Of a stretch of DNA of 64,000 bases, positions 21,416-31,850 are shown one piece after another (the first letter of the stretch is position 1; the number at the start of each line of letters is the position of its first letter). The notes beneath the pieces were generated by a model. It was not told where the DNA came from, did not search any database, and saw nothing but the letters and a program-made list of their open reading frames with translations. Source of the DNA: Erinaceus europaeus (taxonomy: Eukaryota; Chordata; Mammalia; Eulipotyphla; Erinaceidae); NCBI RefSeq assembly GCF_950295315.1, contig NC_080172.1:116847313-116911312 (forward strand), given 5' to 3'. The position numbers and the translations under genes were made by a program.

Positions 21416-22179
21416 ATGGGGCACATGTCTGCCCCTCACGTGCTTGCGGTGTGGGAGCATCGCTGATGGTTTTTTTTATGGGCAGCTGTCCATGTGCTTC
21501 AGAGCTCAGGGACATGCAGGACACAGAAGAGAGTGGCAGGAGACGTCCCTGTGTCTCACGGCCTGCAGGGGCAGCTGGGACACCAGGATGGGGGCTGTGG
21601 TCCTCATGTGAGGTGGGGGGAGAGAGGGAGGAGTGCTGGTGTGCATCTGAGCTGAGCGTTCACTCAAATAGGTTCAGAGGCTCCAGAGGGGCTGAAAAAT
21701 CACTCGCTGGGGAAGTGGGCTGCTCTGCCTTGCTTTGACTCCCCTCTGAGCCTGGCCCTCACTGTGGAGGAGGAAGCTTTGGTATTGCTGTGGTCTCTTT
21801 CTTCTTTTCATTTTTTTATCCTATTTATTCATTGATGGATTGGAGAGAGACAGCCAGAAATCAAGAGGGAAGGGGGAGAGTGTTCTGTTCAGCTGTGGGT
21901 CCCTCAGAGACCCCTCTCCGGAACTCTGCCCCATTTCATCTCCCCTGCCCTGGGGAGACCTGCTCTCCTTTAACAATCGTAGGAGACCAGCCCAGCTGCT
22001 TAACCGCAGGGCCAAGGCAGGTCCCAGGGCTGGGGAGAGGCCTGGAGGGTTCAGCTCACCTGTCGCTCTACTTCTGGGGCGCAGCGGGGTGAAGACGCAC
22101 CGAGCCCTCTGGTCTCCAAGGAGGGTCTCCACACCAGTGCCCCTCCAGTCCCTCTGGCCGCCCACCAAGGAAGTGCGTC

Positions 22180-22420
22180 TGGCTGTTAGCTTATATATAA
22201 TAGCCCTTAAACACTGCCATTAAGTCACCTCTCGTTCTTTTCAACTACCCGGGAAGGGAATTCAGGGTGATATATGGAGGTTTTTATGGCCGGTCCTGGG
22301 CAGCTTAAGGACTCGGCAGACGCTGAGCACACACTTTGTTGCATAAATAGGACTCGCTCTGATATCAAAGCGTCAGTCAGCTGCCTGTCTGGGCTTCTTA
22401 GCAACCCAGGACGCACCTCC
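22180..22420. promoter_or_regulatory. Candidate conserved regulatory element
   Basis: AT-balanced unique stretch in GC-rich intron with TTAGCTTATATATAATAGCC, TTTTTATGGCC, GTTGCATAAATAG and a half X-box-like CTTAGCAACC (22399). The evidence is composition and motif words only. Confidence 0.3.
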
Positions 22421-22560
22421 TGCACCCTGAGGCGTCACTGTGCGGTGGAGGGGTGTGAGGGAGGAGGGTCTGTCCTAGACCTGGACCATGGCTCCCTGTG
22501 CTGTCGCCACAGAGAGAGAGCACACCAGGAAGCCTGCTACTGTATGTCCCTGCCCCTTCT

Positions 22561-23538
22561 GTGTGAGTGTGAGTGTGAGTGTGTGTGTGTGAGTCAGTGT
22601 GTGTGAGTGTGTGTGTGTAGTATGTGAGTGCGTATGTGAGTGTGTGAGTGCGTGTGTGTGTGTGTGTCAGTGTGTGTGTGTGAGTGTGTGTGTGTAGTAT
22701 GTGAGTGCGTATGTGAGTGTGTGAGTGCGTGTGTGTGAGTGTGTTTGTGAGTGTGAGTGTGTGTGAGTGTGTGTGTGTGAGTGTGTGTGAGTGTGTGTGA
22801 GAGTGTGTGTGAGTGTGTGTGAGTGTGTGTGTGAGTGTGTGTGAGTGTGTGTATGTGTGTGTAGTATGTGAGTGCGTGTGTGAGTGTGTGTATGGGTGTG
22901 TGAGTGAGTGTGTGTGAGTGTGAGTGTGTGTGTTTGTGAGTGTGTGTGAGTGTGTGTGAGTGTGTGTATGTGTGTGTATGAGTGTGTGAGTGTGTGTATG
23001 TGAGTGCCTGTGAGTGTGTGTATGTGAGTGCGTGTGTGTGAGTGTGTGAGTGTGTGTGTATGTGTGAGTGTGTGTGTGAGTGTGTGTGTGTGAGTGTGTG
23101 TGTGAGTGTGTGTGTATGTGTGTGAGTGTGTGTGAGTCTGTGTGAGTGTGTGTATGTGTGTGTAGTATGTGAGTGCGTGTGTGAGTGCGTGTGTGAGTGT
23201 GTGTGTGTGAGTGTGTGTGTGAGTGTGTGAGTGTGTGTGAGTGCGTGTGTGAGTGTGTGTATGTGAGTGTGTGTATGAGTGTGTGTGTGAGAGTGTGTGT
23301 GTGAGTGTGTGTGAGAGTGTGTGTGAGTGTGTGTGTGTGTGAGTGTGAGTATGTGTGTGTGTGTGGTATGAGTGTGTGTGTGAGTGTGTGTGTTTGGGGG
23401 TGTGTGTGTGAGTGTGCGTGTGTGTGAGTATGTGTGTGTGGTGTGAGTGTGTGAGTGTGTGTATGTGTGTGGGTGTGTGTATGAATATGTGTGTGAGAGT
23501 GTGTGTGAGTGTAAGTGTGAGTGAGTGTGAGTGTGTGT
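22561..23538 (+). repeat. (TG)n / TGTGAG array, about 1 kb
   Basis: TG dinucleotides with regular GAGTG interruptions and recurring GTAGTATGTGAGTGCG blocks (22618, 22693, 22860, 23162), so local blocks of about 75-300 bases have duplicated. It is the inverse-strand counterpart in style of the 9.2-kb CA array. Confidence 0.97.
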
Positions 23539-25069
23539 CCGGATTCCATTTTCCCCAGATCAGCTTGGTTCTTGTTATTTCTGAGAGAGACAGAGACAGA
23601 GAGAGTGTGTACGATGGGGAATTGGGAAACAAAGACAGGACACCTATTGGGTAAATGGGAAACAAAGTTTTTATTTCTGACACGCCAGACCCAGAACCAG
23701 CTAGTGCCAAAAAGCCTCTTGGCCCTGATGTGCTGTAAGACGTCCCTTTTATAGAAAAAGAAAAGTTTATAAAAAAAAAAAAAGGGATCCACAGTTGCTC
23801 ACCAAGGACTAAGAGATGGGCGGAGGTCAGGAAGGGTGTCAGGACTTTTACAAACACCAGAAGATGGCTTACACTCTGCCGGGAGCTTTTCCAGACACCC
23901 GGAGGAAGAGTGCTGGGTTCAGAGTGTGTGGGTGGCCCGAAGGAACCTGGTCCGGTCGCCATTAACTTCAGCACCCTCTGCTTCAAGAGCCGCCTGGCCT
24001 CCAAGCTTCTTCAGGTGGTCCTGGTACCATGTGGTGCTGGGGTCTGACCGGGATCCCAAGCATGGCGAGGTGACTGTCTTCACGGGTGACCCCTTTCCCA
24101 TACCCCTTCCTTCTTGAACTCCACACTGTGCGGAAGTCCCTTTCCATGCCCTGTGAGAAGCAGGGGGGCCGAGAAAGGACACCGTCCGCCCCGCCGGCAC
24201 TGAGATTCAGGTCGGATCCCCGATGTCACAGCGCAGTGCTTTGTCTTGTGCGTGGACCCCCGAGAGGGACCTGGTAGCATGGCCAGGCTCGCCATGTTTG
24301 CTTGTCCACGAGCCCGCCTCTGCGTCATGCTGGAGGTCGCGTGTAATGGAGCTGCAGTTGGGGGGCAGGGTGGGCCAGGTGCCAGTGCTGGGGAGTCCCG
24401 TGGGGGTCCTGCAGAGAGAGGGAGGGTGCAGCAACCGTTCTCTGGGCTGTAGATGAGGGCAGAGAGCTCAGTGGGCAGTGCACTCATGCACAAGCAAATG
24501 GACTGTCTTAGTATTTGATGAGCGGGGTGTCTGGGGGACGGACTGCTGTTTACTCAGCGAGGACTCAGGACCCAGCAAGGGCCAGGCCGCTGGAGACACA
24601 CGGGAAGCGACTTCCCATTCCCCAGAGCTAGATCCAGCTTTAGGGCCTGAGGGGGCAAAAGAGCAGAGGGTGGTGCATTCTAGTCACCTTGCCCGGGGAG
24701 TTCCATTGTGTGGCCGCAGCTGGAAGGCACACGCCAAGGGGCCAGTTCTTCCATGGTCCTTTCTCTGGCTCTTTCCTCCACTCCTCTCCCCTGTGGAGAC
24801 CCCGACTGGCTGTACCGCCCAGCTGGGGAGCTAGCGGCCCATTGTGCCAGGGTCTCCTGGCTTCTCCTGGGCACAGAGGCAGCGTGAGTGCTCAGAGCTG
24901 GTCCCATTTAGTCCCCAGGCCTCTGGGAAATCAGGCCGATGTCACCTTGGCCGCTGTCTCCGACCCCAGGATGGTAGCACAGGGGCAGTGTGGGTCTTCC
25001 TTAGGGCTAGGACACTGCACCCCACACCCAGCCCAGGGGGAGTGCCCTGGGAGTTAGTGAGTGACAGTG

Positions 25070-25134
25070 GAAGGAAGGAAGGAAGGAAGGAAGGAAGGAA
25101 GGAAGGAAGGAAGGAAGGAAGGAAGGAAAGAAAG
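25070..25134 (+). repeat. (GGAA)n microsatellite
   Basis: About 15 GGAA units. Confidence 0.97.
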
Positions 25135-25323
25135 GGAGCTTATTGCTGGAGAATCTAGAGGGCCTGCAGGGTGTGGAGAGCGAGCTTTCCAGCCATGGTG
25201 ATGGGGGTGTTGGGGTCCTGGGGAGGGTGCCAGTGTGATCTGCCTGTCTGGTGGGCACGGGGGACTCAACCAAAAGTGTGGGGGGCTTCCAGACAGGAGT
25301 AGGAGGCCAGCAAAATATTGGGA

Positions 25324-25395
25324 TGTCAGAAAAAAGTCATGACACATGCATTTTGGCATAGAAAATCAGAAAAACATGTCATGACTTTTCTGACA
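25324..25395. other. Imperfect inverted repeat (hairpin-capable)
   Basis: Left arm 25324-25348 (TGTCAGAAAAAAGTCATGAC then ACATG) and right arm 25375-25395 (CATGTCATGACTTTTCTGAC then A) are complementary apart from small bulges, with a loop of about 26 bases. It could be a short palindromic mobile element or an RNA hairpin. Confidence 0.7.
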
Positions 25396-25415
25396 ACCGA
25401 ATAGCTTAAAGTGGA

Positions 25416-25513
25416 CAGGTGACCCTGTGGGCCACTCTCACCACATTAGAGGAAGCTGGGACTTCAGGTGACCCTGTGGGCCACTCTCACCACATTAGCG
25501 GAAGCTGGGACTT
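25416..25513 (+). repeat. 49-bp tandem duplication
   Basis: 25416-25464 and 25465-25513 are direct copies (both start CAGGTGACCCTGTGGGCCAC), differing near ATTAGAGG versus ATTAGCGG. Confidence 0.95.
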
Positions 25514-25517
25514 GGTG

Positions 25518-25518
<1 letters not shown>

Positions 25519-25549
<31 letters not shown>
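25519..25549 (+). repeat. (CT)n microsatellite
   Basis: About 15 CT units leading into a T-rich start of a minus-strand SINE. Confidence 0.95.
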
Positions 25550-25551
<2 letters not shown>

Positions 25552-25557
25552 CTTTTA

Positions 25558-25772
25558 AGAAAATTAATTTTTTAATTTTACTTTTATTTGATATGACAGA
25601 GAGCAGTTTAGCAGGATGAAGGAGATAGGGAGAAGGAGAGATAGAGAGACGCCTACTGCTCTACTTCTGCTTATGAAGCTTTCCCCTGCAAGTGGGGACC
25701 AGGGGCTTGAACTCAGGGCTTTGCACGCTGTAACGTGTGCACTCAACCAGGTGTGCCACCACTCAGTCCCTG
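25558..25772 (-). mobile_element. tRNA-derived SINE, type B (minus)
   Basis: TTTAATTTTACTTTTATTTG, purine-rich body, CCCCTGCAAGTGGGGACC, GGGGCTTGAACTCAGGGC and GCACTCAACCAGGTGTGCCA. Confidence 0.88.
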
Positions 25773-25840
25773 TGGTCTCTCTTTCTCTTCATCTTTCTCT
25801 CTCTCTGTTGACCTAGAGCAGTGATGTCCTGCTGACTACA

Positions 25841-25855
25841 GAAAGAAAGAAAGAG

Positions 25856-25910
<55 letters not shown>
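25841..25910 (+). repeat. (GAAA)n microsatellite
   Basis: About 17 GAAA units. Confidence 0.97.
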
Positions 25911-26242
25911 CAGACACAGATGACTCAGGTGTTCCCAAGTATGTGTGTGGGGTTGGGGGTGAAGGAAACACGTTGAGGCCTGACACCCCCCTTTCACGGG
26001 AAGAACTCAGGTTCTGAGAAGCCTGAAGGGAGTGTGCTGAGAACAAGCAGACCCTTGACCCTCACAGGAAGATTCACTCCTGGACACATCCGATTAAACC
26101 ATCTCTGAAAGGGTCATAAATTCCGGGACACTACTCACGCCATGACCCTTCCCACGGCAGAACTAGCCAGTGCAGGCAATCAGGCCACTGGAGTGGCCAC
26201 TTGGGGCGGCTCAGCTCCTCTCCCCCCAGCCGCGTTCTCTCC

Positions 26243-26655
26243 TGCGTCCTGGGTCCTGGGTCCTGGGTCCTGGGTCCTGGGTCCTGGGTCCTGGGTCCTG
26301 GGTCCTGCGTCCTGGGTCCTGGGTCCTGCGTCCTGCGTCCTGGGTCCTGGGTCCTGGCTCCTGGCTCCTGGGTCCTGGCTCCTGCGTCCTGGCTCCTGGG
26401 TCCTGGGTCCTGGGTCCTGGGTCCTGGCTCCTGGGTCCTGGGTCCTGGGTCCTGCGTCCTGGGTCCTGGCTCCTGTGTCCTGGCTCCTGGGTCCTGGGTC
26501 CTGGGTCCTGGGTCCTGGGTCCTGGGTCCTGGGTCCTGGGTCCTGGCTCCTGCGTCCTGGGTCCTGGGTCCTGGGTCCTGGGTCCTGGGTCCTGGGTCCT
26601 GGGTCCTGGCTCCTGGCTCCTGGGTCCTGGGTCCTGGCTCCTGGCTCCTGGGTCC
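26243..26655 (+). repeat. 7-bp minisatellite GGGTCCT / GGCTCCT / GCGTCCT
   Basis: About 59 heptamers in strict register, all of the form GnnTCCT, with three alleles GGG, GGC and GCG (one TGT). Seven is not a multiple of three, so the frame rotates, and all six frames stay open because the unit has no stop. The protein-like frames are therefore artefacts. Confidence 0.97.
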
Positions 26656-26765
26656 TGCGGCTGGGACTTCTCAAGCTCTCCCCCGGCTATTGCATTAAAC
26701 ACCCCTCTGTCTACGCTTCTGGCTCTGCTTGACTTGCTTTGCACCCGTATTTCTAGCACTTGGCG
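26656..26765 (+). mobile_element. LTR-like repeat flank (+)
   Basis: GGGACTTCTCAAGCTCTCCC, then GCATTAAACACCCC (an ATTAAA-type signal) and GGCTCTGCTTGACTTGC. It matches the minus-strand segment at 16500-16600. The minisatellite lies inside this repeat family. Confidence 0.45.
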
Positions 26766-27073
26766 CTAAAGCCTGAAAGGGGTTGTGGAGCCTGCCTCAC
26801 TTTTCTAAAGGGACCACGTGGCTCTCCAGCAGCAGGTGAAGGCATGGTGGGCGGGCACGGCTGAGGGCACAGGTGTGGGGGATGCAGAGTCGGGTGAGGA
26901 CACCTGGGGTCTGTCACGGAGCAGTTCAGCAGGTGGCAGTGCTCTTGTCTCCACAGAATAACAGGTAGGACGGGATGGGACGGGGTGTTTAGTTACAGGG
27001 AGCAGCTTCTTCAAAAGTGTAACTGAGGCTTTATGCTGCATTTGACGGACATGGTAACAGCACTGAAGGGTTG

Positions 27074-27300
27074 GCTGGGTGAGGGCCAGGAGGGAGCACA
27101 CCCCTTAGACCTCACATGTTACTCTGGGCAAGGACGGGAGTTCAAGGCCCTGGACCCCATCTGTGGGAGTGAAGCTTCGGAAGTGGTGGGGCTGAGGAGG
27201 ATGGGCCTCCCTGCTGACCTCCATTTCTCCCTCTTATCTTCACAACCATCTCTCTCTCCTCTCTGCTTCACTCTGTGGATTATTATTATTTAAAAGATGT
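27074..27300 (+). mobile_element. tRNA-derived SINE, diverged (+)
   Basis: CACACCCCTTAGACCTCACA, GGAGTTCAAGGCCCTGGACC, AGTGAAGCTTCGGAAGTGG, CT-rich run and a TTATTATTATTTAAAAG end keep the type B order with much divergence. Confidence 0.6.
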
Positions 27301-27306
27301 AATGGC

Positions 27307-27405
27307 AGGGGCTGGGAAGATAACATAATGGTTATGCAAAGAGACTTGGGTTCAATCCCCAGCACTGCCATTGACCAGAGTTGAGCAAAGGCTCCAGTAA
27401 ATCAG
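27307..27405 (+). mobile_element. SINE type C (+), short
   Basis: GGGGCTGGGAAGATAACATA, TGGTTATGCAAAGAGAC, GGGTTCAATCCCCAGCACTG and GACCAGAGTTGAGCA. Confidence 0.85.
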
Positions 27406-27679
27406 ACAAGCAGAGGAATAAACCAAGGAACTAGCAATGGCAGTGGGAAGTGGAAGGAGAGGTAAGTTGAGCTCAAGGTCAGAGTTCCAGGGCAGGAGGG
27501 GAGCCTTACACGATGGGCAAAGGGTAGCCACTGCTTTTCTGAGTAGGAAGTCCAAAAGTCAGCATGGTTACAATAAATAAACAAACAAAATAGAATAGTG
27601 GCTCCTAGACAGCCCAACCTGAATGTTTGCTGACTGACTACCAAAGACCCATTTGATTAAAAAAAAAAAAAAAAAGATA

Positions 27680-27992
27680 GAGGGAGTCAACAGGCGGTAG
27701 TGCAGTGGGTTAAGTGCACATGGTTCAAAGCACAAGAACCAGCGTAAGGATCCCGGTTTGAGCCCCGGCTCCCCACCTGCAGAGGAGTCGCTTCACAGGC
27801 AGTGAAGCAGGTCTACAGGTGTCTGTCTGTCTCTCCCCGTCTCTGTCTTCTCCATCTCCATTTCTCTCTGTCCTATGTAACAATGACAACATTAATAACA
27901 CCAACAATAATAACTACAACAACAATAAAAAGCAACAAGGGAAACAAAAGGGAAAATAAATAGATAAATATTAAAAATTTAAAATAAAAAGG
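27680..27992 (+). mobile_element. tRNA-derived SINE, type A (+), full length with tail
   Basis: An A-run (27659-27675), then GGCGGTAGTGCAGTGGGTTA, GGTTTGAGCCCC, CTCCCCACCTGCAGAGGAGT, GAAGCAGGTCTACAGGTGTC, CT-rich body, AACAACAATAAAAAGCAAC and an A-rich tail leading into the (GGGAA)n block. Confidence 0.92.
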
Positions 27993-28020
27993 AGGCATAT
28001 ATATATATAAAGCAAGATGG

Positions 28021-30525
28021 CATGGGAAGGAAAGAGAAGAAAAGGGAAGGGAAGGGAAGACAAGGGAAGGGATGGGAAGGGAAGGGGAGGGGAGGGAAGG
28101 GAAGGGAAGGGAAGACAAGGGAAAGGAAGGGAAGGGAAGACAAGGGAAGGGAAGGGGAGGGAAGGGAAGGGAACACAGGGAAGGGGAGGGAAGGGAAGGG
28201 AAGGGAAGGGAAGGGAAGGGAAGGGAAGGGAAGGGAAGGGAAGGGAAGGGAAAGGAAGGGAAAGGAAGGGAAGGGAAGACAAGGGAAAGGAAGGGAAGGG
28301 AAGGGAAGACAAGGGAAAGGAAGGGAAGGGAAGGGAAGGGAAAGGAAGGGAAGACAAGGGAAGGGAAGGGAAGGGAAGGGAAGACAAGGGAAAGGAAGGG
28401 AAGGGAAGGGAAGGGAAGGGAAGACAAGGGAAAGGAAGGGAAGGGAAGGGAAGGGAAGGGAAGGGAAGGGAAGGGAAGGGAAGGGAAGACAAGGGAAAGG
28501 AAGGGAAGGGAAGGGAAGGGAAGACAAGGGAAAGGAAGGGAAGGGAAGGGAAGGGAAGGGGAGGGAAGGGAAGGGAAGACAAGGGAAGGGAAGGGAAGGG
28601 AAGACAAGGGAAAGGAAGGGAAGGGAAGGGAAGGGAAGGGAAGGGAAGGGAAGGGAAGGGAAGGGAAGGGAAGGGAAGGGAAAGGAAGGGAAGACAAGGG
28701 AAGGGAAGGGAAGGGAAGGGAAGGGAAGGGAAGGGAAGACAAGGGAAAGGAAGGGAAGGGAAGGGAAGACAAGGGAAAGGAAGGGAAGAGAAGGGAAGGG
28801 AAGGGAAGGGAAGGGAAGGGAAGGGAAGGGAAGGGAAGACAAGGGAAAGGAAGGGAAGGGAAGGGAAGGGAAGGGAAGGGAAGGGAAGGGAAGGGAAGGG
28901 AAGGGAAGGGAAGGGAAGGGAAGACAAGGGAAAGGAAGGGAAGGGAAGGGAAGGGAAGGGAAGGGAAGGGAAGGGAAGGGAAGGGAAGGGGAGGGAAGGG
29001 AAGGGAAGACAAGGGAAAGGAAGGGAAGGGAAGGGAAGGGAAGGGAAGGGAAGGGAAGGGAAGACAAGGGAAAGGAAGGGAAGGGAAGGGAAGGGAAGGG
29101 AAGGGAAGGGAAGGGAAGGGAAGGGAAGGGAAAGGAAGGGAAGACAAGGGAAGGGAAGGGAAGGGAAGACAAGGGAAAGGAAGGGAAGGGAAGGGAAGAC
29201 AAGGGAAAGGAAGGGAAGGGAAGGGAAGGGAAGGGAAGGGGAGGGAAGGGAAGGGAAGGGAACACAGGGAAGGGGAGGGAAGGGAAGGGAAGGGAAGGGA
29301 AGGGAAAGGAAGGGAAGACAAGGGAAAGGAAGGGAAGGGAAGGGAAGGGAAGGGAAGACAAGGGAAAGGAAGGGAAGGGAAGGGAAGGGAAGACAAGGGA
29401 AAGGAAGGGAAGGGAAGGGAAGGGAAAGGAAGGGAAGACAAGGGAAGGGAAGGGAAGGGAAGGGAAGGGAAGGGAAGGGAAGACAAGGGAAAGGAAGGGA
29501 AGGGAAGGGAAGGGAAGGGAAGGGAAGACAAGGGAAAGGAAGGGAAGGGAAGGGAAGGGAAGGGAAGGGAAGGGAAGGGAAGGGAAGGGAAGGGAAGGGA
29601 AAGGAAGGGAAGGGAAGGGAAGGGAAGGGAAGGGAAGGGAAGGGAAAGGAAGGGAAGACAAGGGAAAGGAAGGGAAGGGAAGGGAAGGGAAGGGAAGGGA
29701 AGGGAAGGGAAGGGAAGGGAAGGGAAGACAAGGGAAAGGAAGGGAAGGGAAGGGAAGGGAAGACAAGGGAAAGGAAGGGAAGGGAAGGGAAGGGAAGACA
29801 AGGGAAAGGAAGGGAAGGGAAGGGAACGGAAGGGAAGGGAAGGGAAGGGAAGGGAAGGGAAGACAAGGGAAGGGAAGGGAAGGGAAGGGAAGGGAAGGGA
29901 AGGGGAGGGAAGGGAAGGGAACACAGGGAAGGGGAGGGAAGGGAAGGGAAGGGAAGGGAAAGGAAGGGAAGACAAGGGAAAGGAAGGGAAGGGAAGGGAA
30001 GACAAGGGAAAGGAAGGGAAGGGAAGGGAAGGGAAGACAAGGGAAAGGAAGGGAAGGGAAGGGAAGGGAAAGGAAGGGAAGACAAGGGAAGGGAAGGGAA
30101 GACAAGGGAAAGGAAGGGAAGGGAAGGGAAGGGAAGGGAAGACAAGGGAAAGGAAGGGAAGGGAAGGGAAGGGAAGGGAAGGGAAGGGAAGGGAAGGGAA
30201 GGGAAGACAAGACAAGGGAAAGGAAGGGAAGGGAAGGGAAGGGAAGGGAAGGGAAGGGAAGGGAAGGGAAGGGAAGACAAGGGAAAGGAAGGGAAGGGAA
30301 GGGAAGGGAAGGGAAGGGAAGGGAAGACAAGGGAAAGGAAGGGAAGGGAAGGGGAGGGGAGGGAAGGGAAGGGAAGGGAAGGGAAACAAGGGAAAGGAAG
30401 GGAAGGGAAGGGAAGGGAAGGGAAGGGAAGGGAAGGGAAGGGAAGGGAAGGGAAGGGAAGACAAGGGAAAGGAAGGGAAGGGAAGGGAAGGGAAGGGAAG
30501 GGAAGGGAAGGGAAGGGAAGGGAAG
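28021..30525 (+). repeat. (GGGAA)n polypurine satellite, 2.5 kb
   Basis: About 500 pentamers, mostly GGGAA, with interspersed variants GACAA, AGGAA, GGGGA and ACACA. The triplet GACAA-GGGAA-AGGAA recurs dozens of times as a fixed word. The + strand is almost purely A and G with rare C. It starts at the A-rich tail of a SINE (after a short TA run). Open frames of 838-897 codons on both strands follow from the stop-free unit and are not genes. Confidence 0.98.
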
Positions 30526-30544
30526 AAAAAATATATAGATAGAT

Positions 30545-30690
30545 ATGGGGCTGAGTGGTGGCCCACCAGGGTAAGCCCCTGTGGGTGACAATGGGTTCAA
30601 AACCCCCCTGCTCCCCATGTACAGCAGGAGGCTTCACAGGACTTGGGGATACATGCAAGTCCTTCCCTGGGGCACCTCAGAGCGCTCTCC
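30545..30690 (+). mobile_element. tRNA-SINE fragment (+)
   Basis: GGGGCTGAGTGGTGGCCCAC, GGGTTCAAAACCCCCCTG and GGAGGCTTCACAGG. The order is preserved but it is truncated. Confidence 0.55.
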
Positions 30691-30775
30691 CTTCACAGAG
30701 GAGATGTGTGTGGACACAGGGGAATTTGACCATCTCAAAGGCAGGCAAGAGTCTTCCTGTAAAACTGACTACGTG

Positions 30776-30880
30776 AGCTGGGGCGCTAGCATAATGTTAC
30801 GCAAAAGGTTTTTGAGCCTGAGGTTCTGAGGTCCTAGGTTCACTCCCCAGTACTGCTTGGTAAAAACAAAAAAAGTAATC
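30776..30880 (+). mobile_element. SINE type C (+), short
   Basis: GAGCTGGGGCGCTAGCATAA, GGTCCTAGGTTCACTCCCCA and an AAAACAAAAAAAG tail. Confidence 0.8.
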
Positions 30881-31088
30881 TAATTACGTTGTCACTAATC
30901 TTCCAGTCCCCAGAATGAGAGAAACAACACCACCACCAAAGGAGATATTTCACTGAATCCACTCCGCCTGGGGTGTTCTGTTATAGGGGCTCCATGGCCA
31001 GGGCAAGCGGGTCTTCTCGTCTCACTGTGTCACTGTGAAAACAGCATGGAAGGGGACCTCGTCCCAGGACCACCAGTCACTTCTTCTT

Positions 31089-31850
31089 CTAGCGTTTGCC
31101 CTTCTTCCGTAGCCAGTCAACAACGTCAGGTTGAGCCTGATGTAAAGTTTCGAGACCTCCTTTGAATCTGGAGAGGTGGCAGTCGTTGACTGTGTGGGTC
31201 ATAGTCTGTCTGGAGCCGCAGGGGCAGTTCGGGTCGTCTCTGGCTCCCCAGCGATGGAACATAGCGGTGCACCGGCCATGGCCTGTTCAATAGCGATTGA
31301 GGAGGGCCCGATCATAATGTGCTAGGTCAAAGCCGGGTGGACGCTTGCAGGGGTCTGTGATGAGGTGTTTGTTCTTGACCTCAGCTGACTGCCAGCTCTG
31401 TTTCCAAGAGTCTGGAACAGAGAAGTTCAGTGTAGGCGTAGGAGACCAGATTGGATGACGAGACGTCAAGCGTTGGAAAGGGTGGGCGAAGATATCCGTG
31501 TATATTGGCAGGTCCGGTCAAGCGTAGACGTGGGAAATGAACTTAGATGATGCCGCATCCCGACGAATATCTGGCGGGGTGATGTTGCTAAGGATTGACA
31601 GCCATGGAACTGGGGTGGAATGGATGGTTCCAGAAATGATCCTCATGGAGGAATATAATTTGGAATCGACCAAGTGGATGGGGCTACGGAACCATACTGG
31701 GGCACAGTATTCTGCAGTGGAATAGCATAATGCCAGAGATGATGATCGTAGTGTGGAAGCGCTCATGCCCTATGAGGAGCTGGCCAGTCTTGCAATGATG
31801 TGATTCCTCGTTTGCAGCGTTGGTAACAGGAACACTCGACTGAAACATGT
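31089..31850 (-). pseudogene. Non-LTR reverse transcriptase, C-terminal remnant (not L1, L2 or BovB)
   Basis: Reading the minus strand from about 31850 to a terminal TAG at 31089-31091, one frame gives a collinear retroelement C-terminus. Words in order are TRNHIIARLASSS, ALCYSTAEYCAPVW (31730s), MRIISGT, LSILSNITPPDIRR, RALLNRY, a Cys/His segment CPCGSRQTMTHTVNDC (CxC...H...C), and GGLETLHQAQPDVVDWL. From my knowledge of these families, AEYCAPVW and the GHGRC / CxCG / T.H.V..C motif mark the thumb and C-terminus of Jockey/CR1-group reverse transcriptases common in invertebrates and fish. Three in-frame stops interrupt it: TAG near 31769, TGA at 31518-31520 and TGA at 31287-31289. All are explained by single transitions, two of them CGA to TGA. 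Apart from them the frame is intact for about 226 codons. The reverse-transcriptase catalytic core would lie further right and is not present. Confidence 0.7.

Noticed and set aside
22398..24004. Minus-strand frames of 445-464 codons
   Set aside because: Mostly TG-array translation, with chance extensions into flanking unique sequence.
26142..26769. Open frames of 164-199 codons on both strands
   Set aside because: Heptamer minisatellite without stops; frame rotates and the product is monotonous.
27873..30658. Six overlapping open frames of 838-897 codons on both strands
   Set aside because: They are the translation of a stop-free pentanucleotide repeat in every frame, with Gly-Arg-Lys-Glu-type or Pro-Ser-Leu-Phe-type monotony. 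No start context, splice sites or non-repetitive domain.
31089..31850. BovB/RTE or L1 assignment for the reverse-transcriptase remnant
   Set aside because: The AEYCAPVW and CxCG...H...C features do not fit the L1 or BovB C-termini I know; the L1 copy at 19.8-20.2 kb looks quite different.
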